This document shows, one piece after another, positions 1-11,440 of a stretch of DNA of 64,000 nt. Within the stretch, counting starts at the first letter, position 1. Every line of letters starts with the position of its first letter. The notes under the pieces were generated by a model. It saw only the letters and a program-made list of their open reading frames with translations. It was not told the origin of the DNA and searched no databases. Both the position numbers and the translations under genes were made by a program. The DNA is from Acanthaster planci (lineage: Eukaryota > Echinodermata > Asteroidea > Valvatida > Acanthasteridae). Location of the stretch: NCBI RefSeq assembly GCF_001949145.1, contig NW_019091585.1, positions 393,877 to 457,876 on the forward strand, given 5' to 3'.

Positions 1-3000
1 TTCAGCACCCGAGGTGACGTGCAGCAAAGGAAACGTTCAAAGTGTTCTCGGACAAAACATTACGGCTCTTAGCTTAGTATTAGGTCTAGCCCTAGGCTCC
101 TTGATCCAAGTTTAGTCCGTGTTCATTAGAATGTTGCATGGCGAAGTGACGACCCACAAATTTGATACACATGAACGCGCACGTTATTATTTGGTGATTT
201 CCCAAAGAAGTAAGCCAAATAAGCTGTGTTACGCGCTGACAAGCATACTCGGACGCAAGGCAGAGAAAAGACGAATTAACGGAAAATGATATAGAAAACA
301 CCTGACGAGGGAGGGAAGAAACGTAGAATTTTGGTACGTTGGAGAACTGGCAATGGACGAATGCATCAGGCAGGTATTAACTTATGATCAAGTAACAAAA
401 AGAACTGACGACAAACTATTACATCCAGAAATTAATATTTACAAGGGCAATACATGACATGAAAACCCAGTATTCGGCAAATATAATGAAATTAATGTGA
501 GCTCACGGAACTAAGAACGAGGAAAGGCCGGGTGCTCAGTCAGGCACGGGGAGGCAGGGCAGGGCTGTCACAGTCTATTACTGCTCGGCTAGTGCCATAG
601 GACGGTGAAGACTTTGGAGACCAGTGACAAGCAGCGTCGGGCTCTGGGTACTGGAGGTCAGCCGCTGGCCCTCACGGTAGCAGCCTCGACGCTCCACGGT
701 CCGGACAACACCCAGTCTTGCCGGCTTGGCTTGGTAGAAGTCTTCGCCTCTGGTGGAAGATCTGCCTCCCTCGATGGTGGTATGCACTGACTGAGAGCCC
801 GGCAAAGTACAGTGCGCCCGTCATACCACCACACTCGCCATACATTCAAACAAAGTAAATACTTTGAGAAAGAGAAAGAGGAAGGGCTGCTATATACGTC
901 AAAGAAAGGGCTGCAAGGCTGTAAGCCCAGCCGTAATATTCCTCTCTCTTTAAGTATACTTAAACACGATGACCCAAAAGCCTGTCAATCCAAACTTGAA
1001 GTGGAATACTAAAAAAACAAATTAGATTTAAAATAGTATTAAAAGATATAGAAAAACTATGCAAATTGCAATAAATAAAACAGTCAATCAGAGTAGGCAT
1101 ATAAGATAGTAAAGCCCCACAAAATCGCAAGAAACTAATTGAAACCTGCAATTAATGTGTTATAACAAGAAATTAATGCATGCAAAATACCCCCCACCAC
1201 CACACAAACACACGCCACATTCGAATTAAAAAACTGTACGAGAATAAAGCACAAATTACGTTTAAGAAAGTGTCAAAAATTCATGCATTATACAAGGCTA
1301 TACCAATGGAGCAAGAACAGCACCAGATGGAAATAGAAAATACTGGTACATCACATTTTATCATTCCTTAAATAATCACTTAGTAGTTATTGCTACTCAT
1401 TCCTCTTACTGGAAACAAAAATTTTATATTTATTTTTCTGGACCTCTTTTGTAGTGGATATCTCGGAGGACAGTTCTTTTGATTTGCATGGAATCCTTTG
1501 TGCCCATATAGGCCTACTCTGTAGAGTGTAATTACCTACATCATTGGCAAAAAATGAGCTTTTTCCTTTTATCAAGATGTATTTGGGTAAGGGCAAACCC
1601 GTTATATATAATTAAAGAGCTTTTTCCTGCCATCCTGACCTATAAATACCTGAATGATCTATACACATCTGCACTTTGTAGTCGTACATCACATGACAAA
1701 AAAGGTGCGGCATAACAATTAAGCGTTTATGATGCTTTGGATCCCACATCCGAAAGCTGTGGATAATGTATGTGTTTGGAAATGTCAGTGGAATCTGTAG
1801 TCAAGGAACCACACAAACGCAGATGTAGGCTGTTCAATTTTCGCCAAATGTAGGCCAGGTTACACTCTACAAAATACACATGCTCCTGGTAGGCCTACTG
1901 CCAGTTTCTTACATGTTGGCCATACACGTTTCCTATCAGCCTATAATGGCCATCATTTTAGGGGAAGATTTTATCAAAAAGATTGAGCGGAGGTTTTCAG
2001 TGGTGGGCCGGCAGTTTCAAATGCCATTGCGTAGGGAACCATCAAACATTAGAGTCGGGGTAGGCCTGACCTACCTCCATGGATTAGACCCGTCAACAGG
2101 CATTTGAGGGAGACGAAGGAGTAGGCCTATAGGCTTAGAATTATAAGCCTACGCCGGGCCCTGTTTAAGTTCGCATTCATGATGTGTCCTGTAGATGTTT
2201 TGCCGACTATAGAAATACAGATGTAGGACCTATACAGCCTTGGTCTAGCTCTAGGCATAGGGCAGGGCCTCGACTAGGGCCCAGATCTGTATCGGACTGA
2301 GAAACGTTTCCCTTTTTGTTTGGAAATAGGCAGAATGACAATGACAGCTCGTATCTCCGTACGCGGTAATTTTGTGCAAAACTGCTGGGATGGTGTCTGA
2401 TATTAATATAATTTCCGCAAAATAAGATCTCTCATTAATTGTTCTAGGTTCTGTACTTACGTGCTTAACTTCAACTTCGCCGCCATGTTACTTCCATTCA
2501 TGCCCATGCTTAACAGTCCGTCCGTGACGTCATTATACTCGGGCAGCCTCCACAGACCCGCTCGCCAGCAGCCGGGGTAGTGGTAGTCTTGGCCCAAGAC
2601 GTCAGTGATTGATAATTGTTTTATTTCTGTTGAAGAGCGCCCTCGAACACCTAGATTTTACTTACTCTCACTAACGTTTTGGGGATCTTGCAGGAATGGG
2701 GGTGTGGCAGTTGTATGCAAATGTCCGATCTTCTTAAATATTTATAGCCTTGGTATTATAATTATGTACATGTACTTCAAAGTTCGAACAACATAGCAGC
2801 TTCACGCGAGCAAGTACGATGTCGATAGTTTCTGGTTTGTGGGAAGGGATTAGTGACATGTAAGACGAATTTTTTTCACTCCATACTAGACATGAAATTG
2901 CCACTCTTCTAAAAGATATCGTAGGGGACTACAGTTTTGCTGCATCGTATCACGTTTGCGATGTTTGTGGCAGAAAAATTGGGAAAACAAAACCGTTGTC

Positions 3001-3677
3001 TGATATCACACCATAAATACGTTTCGCGTTTTTCGCAACTCACAATCATGAGCATGCTGCCTGAGGCCAAATTACTCACACAAGCAGCAATAAACCTACA
3101 CGTGCAGCAAGAAAACGACAACCAACTTGCAGTCTGGGTACTCCGTCCTCGAAGGTTAAGGTCTATATAGTCTCTAAGGACGCTTTAGTTAGCTGGGGAG
3201 GGCATACTGACTGTACATGATTATGGGTCACCAAGAACAGCATCCTCTGTCATATCCTAGGCCTAACCTAGTCTGAGTATCACCGGTTCTACTCCGTGCT
3301 AACTCTGTACGAACGTGTTGACGGGACTGCAGACAGCCATGATGCATGTGACCTTACCATGGTGTATTATTTAGGTCATCGAATTTACTATTTGGCAAGT
3401 GATGATTCGTTCCCTTGGAAAGCCGAGGGAAAAATACAAAACAAGTTAAAACGGTGCTGCAAGATTCCCAAGACGTTAGTGTGAGCTGGCACACAGTCTA
3501 ATTGTGAATCGTTAGGGGGTGCACTATGCACGGTGTCCGCTATCACGCACTAACGTCTTGAAACCAAGAATAGGATAGTGGTGGTTGACACCAAGGCAGG
3601 CACGAAGATCATGTGATGGCTAAACGAACGGTCTCGTGTAAGTTTGACTTACACTAATCGAACGCACCAAATGTGGT
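1..3677. other. Intergenic, no recognisable gene
   Basis: Apart from the GC-rich block near 578-790, listed separately, I see only short uncorroborated ORFs and A/T-rich sequence with GGCCTA-type words, for example around 1870-2300. No splice-consistent exon set or conserved domain is visible. No transcription start or polyadenylation site could be assigned. Confidence 0.6.
578..790 (-). CDS. Possible 3'-terminal coding exon of an unidentified minus-strand gene
   Basis: This block is clearly richer in G+C than its surroundings. Its minus strand is open from an acceptor-like CTCAG (coordinates 791-795) to a TAA stop at 578-580. The roughly 70 encoded residues are rich in Arg, Thr, Ser and Gly and include EDFYQAKPARLGVVRTVERR. 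I recognise no family and find no upstream exon in the window before the gene deserts begin. A plus-strand ORF overlaps it (605-790), so strand and coding status are both uncertain. It could instead be a GC-rich non-coding or promoter block. Confidence 0.22.
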   Translation of the reverse strand, partial: SVHTTIEGGRSSTRGEDFYQAKPARLGVVRTVERRGCYREGQRLTSSTQSPTLLVTGLQSLHRPMALAEQ

Positions 3678-4010
3678 GTGTGCTATAAGTTGTCAACAAT
3701 GCTCCAGAGCTCTGTACATTACTCAAACTGGTCAGTCACTAAGGCAACGGATCAATATAGCCACAAATTTGACATTCGACACCAGGATGTAGAAAAGCCA
3801 GTATCCCAACACCTTAATCTCCCAGGTCATTCTGTCACTGACTCGAGGGTGGCTGCATACTGAGACAAAAGAACTTCAAAACCAGAATGGAAAGGGCAGC
3901 AGAGGAACAGAAGATAATCCACAGACTGGACTGCATTGACTCTGGACTTAATACAGATCGTGGTCAATTACCCACTACTGCCCCCAGTGATGAATTATGC
4001 CCCTTTGTTT
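3678..4010 (+). pseudogene. Possible relic of a retroelement C-terminal (GIY-YIG-like) region
   Basis: Two short frames abut here. The first contains the string DVEKPVSQHLNLPGHSVTD, which resembles the conserved KPV-x-HFN-x-xGHS segment in the C-terminal GIY-YIG-like region of Penelope-type and some non-LTR retroelement proteins. The second frame has an EQKIIHRLDCIDSGLNTDRG stretch like the segment that follows in those proteins. A stop codon (about 3861) and a frame change separate them, and no reverse transcriptase lies upstream. I infer a short, dead 3' fragment. The assignment rests on one motif and needs a profile search. Confidence 0.35.
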
Positions 4011-4338
4011 GGACATGCTTGAGTGCTTCATTGTCATATTACATAGATATACCTGTGCTGATGATATGTTACTTCACCACATCTGATGAAGTACTTGTTA
4101 CTACGAAAGCTTATGTGATTTATCTACTCAGTTAGTCTTTAAGTGCTACTTAAACTCTCAATAATTATTGTTTTGGATAGACTAACACGGCTACCCACCC
4201 TAAGATCAGTAACAATGTCTGTTATGATTTGATAGAAGAGCACAATTCTGTTGTATTTTGTGGTGTACACACCCTTCCCACCTTACAAGACAAAAGAGAC
4301 TAAACTACATGTATAAGTCATGAAATTTGAAAACTAAG

Positions 4339-5711
4339 ATATCATAGCAATGATGATAAAGTAAAGGTAGACTAATGTATATACCATTAACGTGGGGGTA
4401 TTGCACAAGTGATTACATGAAATAAGACTGTCGAGGTTTTGCTTTTGTCTTTTTTGTATTTGACAGGTTGTTTTATTTTTCTGTATATGGTTGTCACTTT
4501 TTTTCGGTGTTTTAATATGGGGTAATATTTTTGATTTTTTAACTCTTACGTCTTATTCATGTCTATTATGTTTTTTAAGTAGTGTCTTTGTTCATTTTTC
4601 ATACGTACTTTGAATCTATTTAATGTGTCCCTCGTGCAAAATACTAAAATAGGCACACAAGAATGCCAACAAAAGACGAAATAAAGAAAAAAAACTCCCG
4701 GCTACGTAGTGGCCACCTACAATTAAGGATTGGATAAACGAAAACATGGACACAAATAAAGACGGCACAGATGCCCATGCCATCACAGGTTTCATTCAAA
4801 GTTTATTAATTTGTGAACGTTTCAATTTAGATTCAAGTTAACAGATTTGAGACCTCTCTACACATACATTGTTCTAAATGTAGGCATTATACTCAAACTC
4901 AAAAAGAAGGAAAGTGGGCAAACCATTTTGAGTGTGTGTGTGTATGCCACAGCTTGGATATGGATTTATTCACAAACTCCACCGGAATACCAACATACGC
5001 ACATGTATATTGGGCAAATTTTAACCGGAACACGAGGCAGCACCTGCGGCCACCTCGAATAAAACCATGCACATTGAGCTGAACCCTGTACAAACGTGAT
5101 ACCCCTGACCACGAGAACTCCCAAAGGCATAAGTTCCAAGTACTTAAGGGCGTTAGTCAAGAATGTCAATGATACCAACGATCTATGGAATTCCATATCT
5201 GCCGTCGTCCGTTGTGCGTCGTCCGTCGTGCGTCGCCCGTCGTGCGTCGTCCGTCGTGCGTCGCCCGTGGTTTTTTTGGTCACGATTGCGCAGTGGTATT
5301 TTTAACTTTGACCCTCGATCGTTTCACACGAACATGTCCTTGTTCGATCGATCAACGAGCCTGACTCTCATTTTAGCAATAGAACTAGAAAATGTACATG
5401 TACATGTATTCGTTTTTGCAGTTGCGCCGAACTCCACTTGAAAGAAGAAATAATATCCTCACATCGGTTAAGTAACGTGTATATGAATTAATACCATTTT
5501 TGGTTACAATAAATTTAAAAAATAGACTTTTGTTAGAGTAAATTGTTTTTCTCGATAACTTAGTTACTATAAACGTAACTTTACTCGTGAACAGCATGAC
5601 TTTAGGTCTATAGCCTATGTGATATTTTTTTCTGTCCCTGCACGATATCCCACAGAACGGAATGTAAATAATGATTTTGTTACAATGTTTGATTCCTTAA
5701 TAGTTTCATAA
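4339..5711 (+). repeat. Direct repeat, copy 1 (about 1.37 kb)
   Basis: This segment recurs almost identically at 6469-7767, from the ATATCATAGCAATGATG start to the TTCCTTAATAGTTTCATAA end. Copy 1 has a 33-bp insertion near 4734-4766 and three more units of a 14-bp minisatellite. Scattered single-base differences are also present. Neither copy shows terminal inverted repeats or a coding domain. ORFs inside it are products of the minisatellite and of TG repeats. Confidence 0.9.
5203..5272 (+). repeat. 14-bp minisatellite (CGTCGTCCGTCGTG), five units
   Basis: Five consecutive 14-bp units vary only at a few C/T positions. The equivalent place in copy 2 of the direct repeat (about 7302-7329) has only two units. 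The conceptual RRTT/DDG-rich peptides read from either strand are products of this repeat and not evidence of a protein. Confidence 0.9.
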
Positions 5712-5751
5712 GAGACGAACTGATTGAACATTATTTTGAGGGCGGGTATAC

Positions 5752-5816
5752 CTATGATGAAATCTGCTGTATACTCCAAATATGAAATCTGATGAAATCT
5801 GCTGTATACTCCAGTT
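5752..5816 (+). repeat. Short tandem duplication
   Basis: The string GATGAAATCTGCTGTATACT occurs twice within about 60 bases, separated by AATATGAAATCT. It lies in the unique spacer between the two copies of the 1.3 kb direct repeat. Confidence 0.8.
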
Positions 5817-6460
5817 GCAGGTAGGCTCACAGACGTCTTTTAAACAGTAATGTTACTTGTTAGCCCCATAAATAATGCTGATATGCTGGACAACCTGTCC
5901 TCATTGGTCTATCCACCATGGCATACACACCCACAAAAACCAACACGTCACATTTTCTGAAACTTAAACCAAGTGGTAATTGCCCCCAACATACATTTAG
6001 TAAACAATTTGTTATCCACAGCACTGTCTAGTATTTCTGTATTTCAAGATGAAATTAAGAGGACAAAATGGACTACCTGTATCCGTTGGCAGATTTCTTT
6101 CTAGAATTTGATGAAAACAAGTCGGCACGTTTTTAAAGTATGCAAATTAGAATTAGACCGTGGATAAGTTGGCCTAAACATTTTTGCTGAAAATGTTTTT
6201 CCCAAAAAAACACTTGGTTGAATTCTCAGAAAGGCGACATTTTCTTGTCAAGGGGCAAGGGTAGTCTAGCATTATTGGCATTAATTATGGGACTAGTATT
6301 GCAGGTGGGATTTGTACTTTGTCTTACTGGGAAAAGATCCTTAAAAGTGAATGGAATCATCACATTGTCACTTTTAAACCCCGGCTTTTGCAGGTCCTAT
6401 GCAACCCATTTGATGGGCGATATAACGTCTGCATAGTTGCCGACCGAGAAACTTTTTTGT

Positions 6461-6461
6461 N
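6461..6461. other. Single ambiguous base beside a repeat boundary
   Basis: One N lies eight bases before the start of copy 2 of the direct repeat at 6469. Its position at the junction raises the possibility that the duplication reflects an assembly join of two haplotypes rather than a genomic duplication. Confidence 0.6.
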
Positions 6462-6468
6462 CGCTACA

Positions 6469-7767
6469 ATATCATAGCAATGATGATAAAGTAAAGGTAG
6501 ACTAATGTATATACCATTAACGTGGGGGTATTGCACAAGTGATTACATGAAAGTACGACTGTCGAGGTTTTGCTTTTGTCTTTTTTGTATTTGACAGGTT
6601 GTTTTATTTTTTCTATATATGGTTGTCACTATTTTTCGGTGTTTTAATATGGGGTAATATTTTTGATTTTTTAACTCTTACGTCTTATTCATGTCTATTA
6701 TGTTTTTTAAGTAGTGTCTTTGTTCATTTTTCATACGTACTTTGAATCTATTTAATGTGTCCCACGTGCAAAATACTAAAATAGGCACACAAGAATGCCA
6801 ACAAAAGACGAAATAAAGAAAAAAACTCCCGGCTACGCAGTGGCCACCTACAATTAAGGATTGGACAGATGCCCATGCCATCACAGGTTTCATTCAAAGT
6901 TTATTTATTTGTGAACGTTTCAATTTAGATTCAAGTTAACAGATTTGAGACCTCTCTACACATACATTGTTCTAAATGTAGGCATTATACTCAAACTCAA
7001 AAAGAAGGAAAGTGGGCAAACCATTTTGAGTGTGTGTGTGTATGCCACAGCTTGGATATGGATTTATTCACAAACTCCACCGGAATACCAACATAAGCAC
7101 ATGTATATTGGGCAAATTTTAACCGGAACACGAGGCAGCACCTGCGGCCACCTCGCATAAAACCATGCACATTGAGCTGAACCCTGTACAAACGTAATAC
7201 CCATGACCACGAGAACTCCCAAAGGCATAAGTTCCAAGTACTTAAGGGCGTTAGTCAAGAATGTCAATGATACCAACGATCTATGGAATTCCATATCTGC
7301 CGTCGTCCGTCGTGCGTCGCCCGTGGTTTTTTTGTCACGATTGCGCAGTGGCATTTTTAACTTTGACCCTCGATCGTTTCACACGAACATGTCCTTGTTC
7401 GATCGATCAACGAGCCTGACTCTCATTTTAGCAATAGAACTAGAAAATGTACATGTACATGTATTCGTTTTTGCAGTTGCACCAAACTCCACTTGAAAGA
7501 AGAAATAATATCCTCACATCGGTTAAGTAACGTGTATATGAAATAATACCATTTTTGGTTACAATAAATTAAAAAAAATAGACTTTTGTTAGAGTAGATT
7601 GTTTTTCTCGATAACTTAGTTACTATAGACGTAACTTTACTCGTTAACAGCATGACTTTAGGTCTATAGCCTATGTGATATTTTTTTCTGTCCCTGCACG
7701 ATATCCCACAGAACGGAATGTAAATAATGATTTTGTTACAATGTTTGATTCCTTAATAGTTTCATAA
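6469..7767 (+). repeat. Direct repeat, copy 2 (about 1.30 kb)
   Basis: This copy matches 4339-5711 along its whole length apart from two size differences: it lacks the 33-bp segment and three minisatellite units. Similarity ends at TTCATAA, immediately before a candidate LTR beginning TGTAAGG at 7771. The 757 bases between the copies (5712-6468) are not repeated elsewhere in the window. Confidence 0.9.
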
Positions 7768-7770
7768 AAT

Positions 7771-8100
7771 TGTAAGGCGCCCTCATTCTATTTTTTGGGT
7801 TTAGGTCAAGGTTCACACATGACATGTAATTTCCGAACGCAAGTAACGTAAAACCCCAGAAACTTACGCTAATACTTGCCCCAGACTCTACACAATCGTA
7901 AACCGCTACTATACTGCAACCACACGCAACTGTATACCGTCGTAACCACTGTCACAACAGCAAGGCTAGACTTACCACACACGGCTACATGTGCACAGTT
8001 ATTTTCTACTGTAAAAGCTGTATAGGCCTAAGCGAATAAAGAGCCACATGTAAAGGTTTGAGAGTGAATAAAGTCAGCGAGTTCAGATTGAGTTTGGACA
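7771..8100 (+). mobile_element. Candidate 5' LTR of the BEL/Pao-like remnant
   Basis: The segment starts TGTAAGG exactly where similarity to the upstream repeat copy ends, and it stops at TTGGACA. That gives TG...CA ends about 60 bases before the gag-like frame. It carries AATAAA words at 8035 and 8067, as expected for an LTR R region. No second LTR, target-site duplication or primer-binding site could be recognised, so the boundaries are inferred. Confidence 0.3.
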
Positions 8101-8160
8101 TATTTCCCATGTACTGAGCTACATGAAAGTTCACAATTAGTTTTCTGGGCTGAAGTATAA

Positions 8161-9412
8161 GTGCACACTACGTATCAAGTCAAGACAAAGATCGTGGCAG
8201 ATGAAGCTAAGTCAACGCCGTCCCCTGAGGAAACCACTAGTGAAGGTGGAGAGAAGGCTCCAACATCGAATCCCCCTCCTCCAGAAAACAATGGTAGTGA
8301 ACATGGATCTGAGAGATCAAACAGATCATTCAATCAGAAGTATCGAGAGGCCAAGACAAGGCTGGAGATTGCAAAATTGCGTAGAGAGCAGCTGAAGAGA
8401 AAGCAGGAGCTGGAACGACAGAAAATGATGCTGGAGATGAAGTTGGATTTTCAAAATGTGGAGGATGAAGAGGAGCAAGCACAGTTATTTAGAGGCACAA
8501 CTTTGGGAGGAGGAAATGGAAGCAGAAGATGAAGCCACAGGAGACACACCAGATGTCACACAAGCAATGAACGTAAGTGAAGAAGTCACAAGCAGTGCTC
8601 CGGCTGTCAATCATGACCCAGCGCAGGCTGACATGAAAGATGTAAGTGGCATCGTAACATTTCCTTCAAATAGTAACGATCAAGAGATAGCCCTAATATT
8701 TGCAGCGCCCTCACAGTCCACTCCAGCACAAAATAAGAATGCCACAACGCACGTTTCAGCCTGTTCCAGCACGTGAGCAAACAAGCATTGAACAGTTGTG
8801 TCAGGCCTTGACGCTTACCATGAATATACCGAAGCCTGACATCAAGTCCTTCAGTGGAGATCCAGCCGAATATTTGGCATTTGTGACGGGATTTGAGACA
8901 AACATTGGCTCAAAGGTGACTGATGCTCGAACAAAATTGACGTATCTGGTGCAGTACTGCCGTAATAAAGCAAAGGAGAGTATCGCAAACTGCATATTGA
9001 TGGAACCAGCAGCGGGTTACAAGAAGACACTTAAAATTTTGCGAGAGCAGTTTGGTCAACCACACCTGATAATGCATGCTCTGCTACACAAGGTCACCAG
9101 CAGAGGGCAGATACGACCAACCGATGGCAATGCCCTTTGGGATCTAGCAAGAGACATGAAAATTGTATTCCAACTGGAATACAATGCAGACATGAACAGC
9201 TCGGGGAACTTACTTAAAGTTCAGTGCCTCTTGCCATTGCACCTTCAAGCAGACTGGGCAAAGAAGGCACAGGCTACCATAAANCAGATCTGTATGGCGG
9301 AGGAGGTGGGTAAGGTACAATCCACGTGGTTTGATCGCTCGAAGCTGCGACGAAAGTGGCTGGCGAAGCATGAGCGACGCATGCTGCTGATCAGCTCACT
9401 CGCATTGACCTA
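8161..9412 (+). pseudogene. Broken BEL/Pao-type retrotransposon gag (DUF1759-like)
   Basis: The first part encodes an acidic, charged, coiled-coil-like segment. The second, from about 8700, contains KPDIKSFSGDPAEYLAFVTG followed by a predicted helical region and LREQFGQPHLIMHALL. This is the layout of DUF1759, found at the gag end of BEL/Pao LTR retrotransposons. The reading frame shifts at least twice, near 8490 and near 8740-8790. An N lies at 9284, and the frame ends at 9412 without zinc knuckles, protease, reverse transcriptase or integrase. It is a truncated, non-functional remnant, and it lies directly after the candidate LTR at 7771-8100. Confidence 0.7.
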
Positions 9413-9984
9413 ATAAACCCGTGGAGCTGAATGGCCAATGAATCTGGCGGGCTGCCCCCCGCAATGATTGGAAATCTCTGGATCTTCGTTCTGGCTCATT
9501 GCTCCACCCCATTTCGCCTAGACGCTACTATCACACGACAGGTGCCCTTCGAATTTCAACACACAACATGATTGGAACTAATGTGGTTTTATTGGAAATG
9601 TCTATAGCTCATTATTCAATACAAAAATGTTAGGCACTTAGAAGTCCTTCTTCAAAGATTTCATTTTCAGAGGTAAAATGACAAAACACTGTGGAATTCA
9701 TTCAAACAAATGTAAAACCTGCTCTTCGGAACACAATACCAAGAAATTGAGTTTAATGTAGTGAAAGAGCATTACGTACTGCAAAAAAACCCAACATTAC
9801 TCGCTACTTGCAGCATTTCAACAAAGCTTGTCCCAGTGTAAATACAAACAACTCTATTTCTCAGAAACATATGTCTTTATGCTAAAACAGGAAAGCTGAA
9901 AAAACATTTCATAAAATTGTAAATAGAACGATCAGTACTACAAATACTACTTCTATGCTCATAGTGGTGTAAATTTTAAATGTT
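9413..9984. other. Spacer without recognisable feature
   Basis: A/T-rich sequence between the gag remnant and the palindromic array. I see no ORF of interest, no LTR end and no repeat shared with the rest of the window. Confidence 0.5.
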
Positions 9985-10555
9985 GAGCGGTAGGCCCCTT
10001 GGCGTACCAACACGTTTCCTTCCAACATGGTGAGCAATACACTGTTTGTAAATCTGTCTTCACAACTGGAAATGATAGAATTATTAAACCATAAGCTTCT
10101 TTCCAAAATGGTGATCGGTACGCCAAACCTACAAGTTTCTTTCTAAGTTGGTGAGCGGTACGCCCATTGGCGTACGTACAAGTTTCCTTCTAAGTTGGAG
10201 AACGGTACGCCAATTGGCGTACCAACAAGTTTCCTTCTAAGTTGGTGAGTGGTGGCCAATTGGCGTCCCCACATGCTTCATTGGAAGACAGTGATCGGTA
10301 CGCCGATTAGCATACGTCCAAACTTGTTTTCGTTACCGGGATTGGTAAAGTAATTGAACCGTAACCTTTCCAACATGGTGATTGGTATGGCAATTATCAT
10401 ACTACAAGGTTCTGCCAAACACAGTGAACGGTACGCCAGTTGACGTACCTATAGTGGCTTCCTTTTGAGATGAGGCACACTGCGTACACTAGCGTGCCTG
10501 CAAGTCCCTTTGAAAATGGTATAAGGTACGATAGTATGGTACCTACAAATTTAAA
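9985..10555. repeat. Degenerate tandem array of palindromic units
   Basis: About nine or ten diverged units of roughly 45-65 bp follow one another. Each pairs a TTCCAACATGGTGA-like lead with a GTACGCC...GGCGTAC inverted core and a CAAGTTTCC-like tail. The core at 10204-10223 is a perfect 20-bp palindrome, GGTACGCCAATTGGCGTACC. Other units have one to several mismatches, for example near 10157, 10290, 10433 and 10525. No coding potential is visible. Confidence 0.8.
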
Positions 10556-11440
10556 ATGTGATTACTTCAATTTTGATTTGATTTAACCATATGTCATTAG
10601 ATCATTAGAGAGGTTGAAAACAAAGGCTAATACCTGTAGTGGTTCCAGAGAGTATTAACAAATTTAGTCGCGCCATTCTATAGAAGGCTTATCTGGATAT
10701 TGAGATAGACATTTAGATATTTTTCAGGGACCAAAGATCACAATGGTCTCTGAATGTACAATGTCTGACGTCATTCAGATTGGCCAAAATGTAAGCCGGA
10801 ACGGAAGAACAAACCGGAACGCGTTCAACGTCTTTGGGAAAACAGTTCAGCTATTGTTTAAAAACCCTGTTAATTCACTTGGTGACATCATCGTAATGTC
10901 CTTTCAGTGGATGTTTTAAAAACAAATTTAAATAATATGACTTGTGAAAATTGCCAACAAACACTACAGTAAAGTAATAGCATAGACTCAAAACAAGAAA
11001 TAGTATTGTGACAATATTTGATTTTTCCAATGCAGAACACGTTTCAAGTTTGTGAAAAGGTTTCAAGACGATTTGATAATCTCTCTTGTTTGATAACAAA
11101 CATTGGGTATTGTTATAATACAATCTACACTCGGCACAAACATGTTTTCTTTTCCCAGAGTACAATGAATTTTATCGCTAAGGTCGATAAAATGTCTTTC
11201 TTCATACTCTATTTTTACAGTCACTATACCCTACAAGTTATCATTGATAGGTCAATAAACCAGCCAACTAGAGCGAACATTATCACAAACACGCTATTTC
11301 TTGCTCCTGCACACATCCCATGTGCATAAAGTGGGTGTACAGTGCAATCTAGTGACAAGTGTCTGTTAAAAGTCCAGCCTGCTACATCACACAAAAATAG
11401 GCGCCTTTACGAGACAGTTTGGATTATAGTAGTGTGAAGA

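Noticed and set aside
4966-5283. 105-aa minus-strand ORF rich in RRTT/DDG repeats
   Set aside because: Produced by the 14-bp minisatellite; its counterpart in copy 2 is shorter because repeat units are missing.
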